Shown: piece by piece, positions 6,046-6,134 of the stretch | Layout: the number at the start of each line of letters is the position of its first letter | How positions within the stretch are numbered: the first letter of the stretch is position 1 | Assembly: GCA_029062075.1 (NCBI GenBank) | Contig: JAIDQW010000225.1 | Span: 1 to 6,134 of the forward strand | Direction: 5' to 3' | Source of the DNA: Paramuribaculum sp. | GTDB lineage: Bacteria > Bacteroidota > Bacteroidia > Bacteroidales > Muribaculaceae | DNA length: 6,134 bases | Notes under the pieces: generated by a model | What the model was told of the DNA's origin: nothing | The model's input: the letters and a program-made list of their open reading frames with translations, nothing else | The model's database searches: none | Made by a program: the position numbers and the translations under genes

Positions 6046-6134
6046 CTGTCTCTGATAGAGATCTCCGAGCGCTGAAGACTCCTGAGCATCGCGGGTGGCG
6101 GGGTGAGGATGGTAAAAAAAAAGGGGGGGGGGGG
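6046..6134 (+). other. Illumina Nextera adapter read-through, poly-A and poly-G (assembly artefact)
   Basis: The first eight bases CTGTCTCT and the later ATCTCCGAGC (6061-6070) match, in register, the Nextera transposase read-through adapter; by hand alignment 27 of 34 bases agree over 6046-6079. Next comes TCCTGAGC (6080-6087), identical to Nextera i7 index N704. Bases 6088-6111 align without gaps to the 24-nt P7 tail beginning ATCTCG, with 13 of 24 identical and most mismatches miscalled as G. Then come nine A (6114-6122) and twelve G (6123-6134). Poly-A followed by poly-G is what two-colour Illumina instruments give past the end of a short insert. This stretch should be trimmed and not annotated biologically. 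The exact junction is ambiguous by a base or so because the upstream C could belong to either side. Confidence 0.95.

Noticed and set aside
6046..6064. Tn5 mosaic-end-like sequence as a real transposon end interrupting mraY
   Set aside because: The 19-bp mosaic end is continued by Nextera-specific adapter bases, an index and a P7 tail, so it comes from library preparation and not from a genomic Tn5 insertion.
6114..6134. A9-G12 homopolymer tract as a phase-variable repeat or terminator tail
   Set aside because: It directly follows Nextera adapter and index sequence and is the standard signature of reading past the insert on two-colour Illumina instruments.

Overview
The window is chromosomal DNA from a Bacteroidales bacterium, most likely a gut lineage near Muribaculaceae or Bacteroides (family-level placement is an inference). 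Supporting signs are the Bacteroidetes-type gene order, the short FtsL-like protein, an FtsI with one C-terminal PASTA domain, a MraY with the long extra-membrane insert seen in this phylum, no Shine-Dalgarno sequences, and TAnnTTTG promoter-like octamers.

Layout: (1) 1-81, minus strand: first 27 codons of a saccharopine dehydrogenase/carboxynorspermidine synthase-family gene, running off the left edge. (2) 82-382: AT-rich divergent intergenic region with candidate promoters on both strands, a perfect 13-bp inverted repeat inside a 10-bp inverted repeat, and a compact TTTACA-TT-TGTAAA palindrome. (3) 383 to about 6045, plus strand: the start of the division/cell-wall (dcw) cluster, rsmH - ftsL-like - ftsI - murE - mraY, tightly packed (gaps of 20, -4, 27 and 12 nt) and very probably one transcription unit. 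(4) About 6046-6134: not genomic. It reads as Illumina Nextera adapter read-through with an intact i7 index, then poly-A and poly-G.

Together the genes make and use peptidoglycan precursors at the division site. MurE adds meso-diaminopimelate to UDP-MurNAc-dipeptide in the cytoplasm, MraY loads the finished UDP-MurNAc-pentapeptide onto undecaprenyl phosphate, and FtsI crosslinks septal peptidoglycan in a complex supported by FtsL. RsmH is the rRNA methyltransferase that conventionally starts the cluster. mraZ, the usual first gene and regulator, is absent from its normal place.

I found no undescribed system. The coding part is ordinary core genome. What deserves a second look is the adapter contamination, which gives mraY a false C-terminus, and the nested inverted repeats in the divergent intergenic region.
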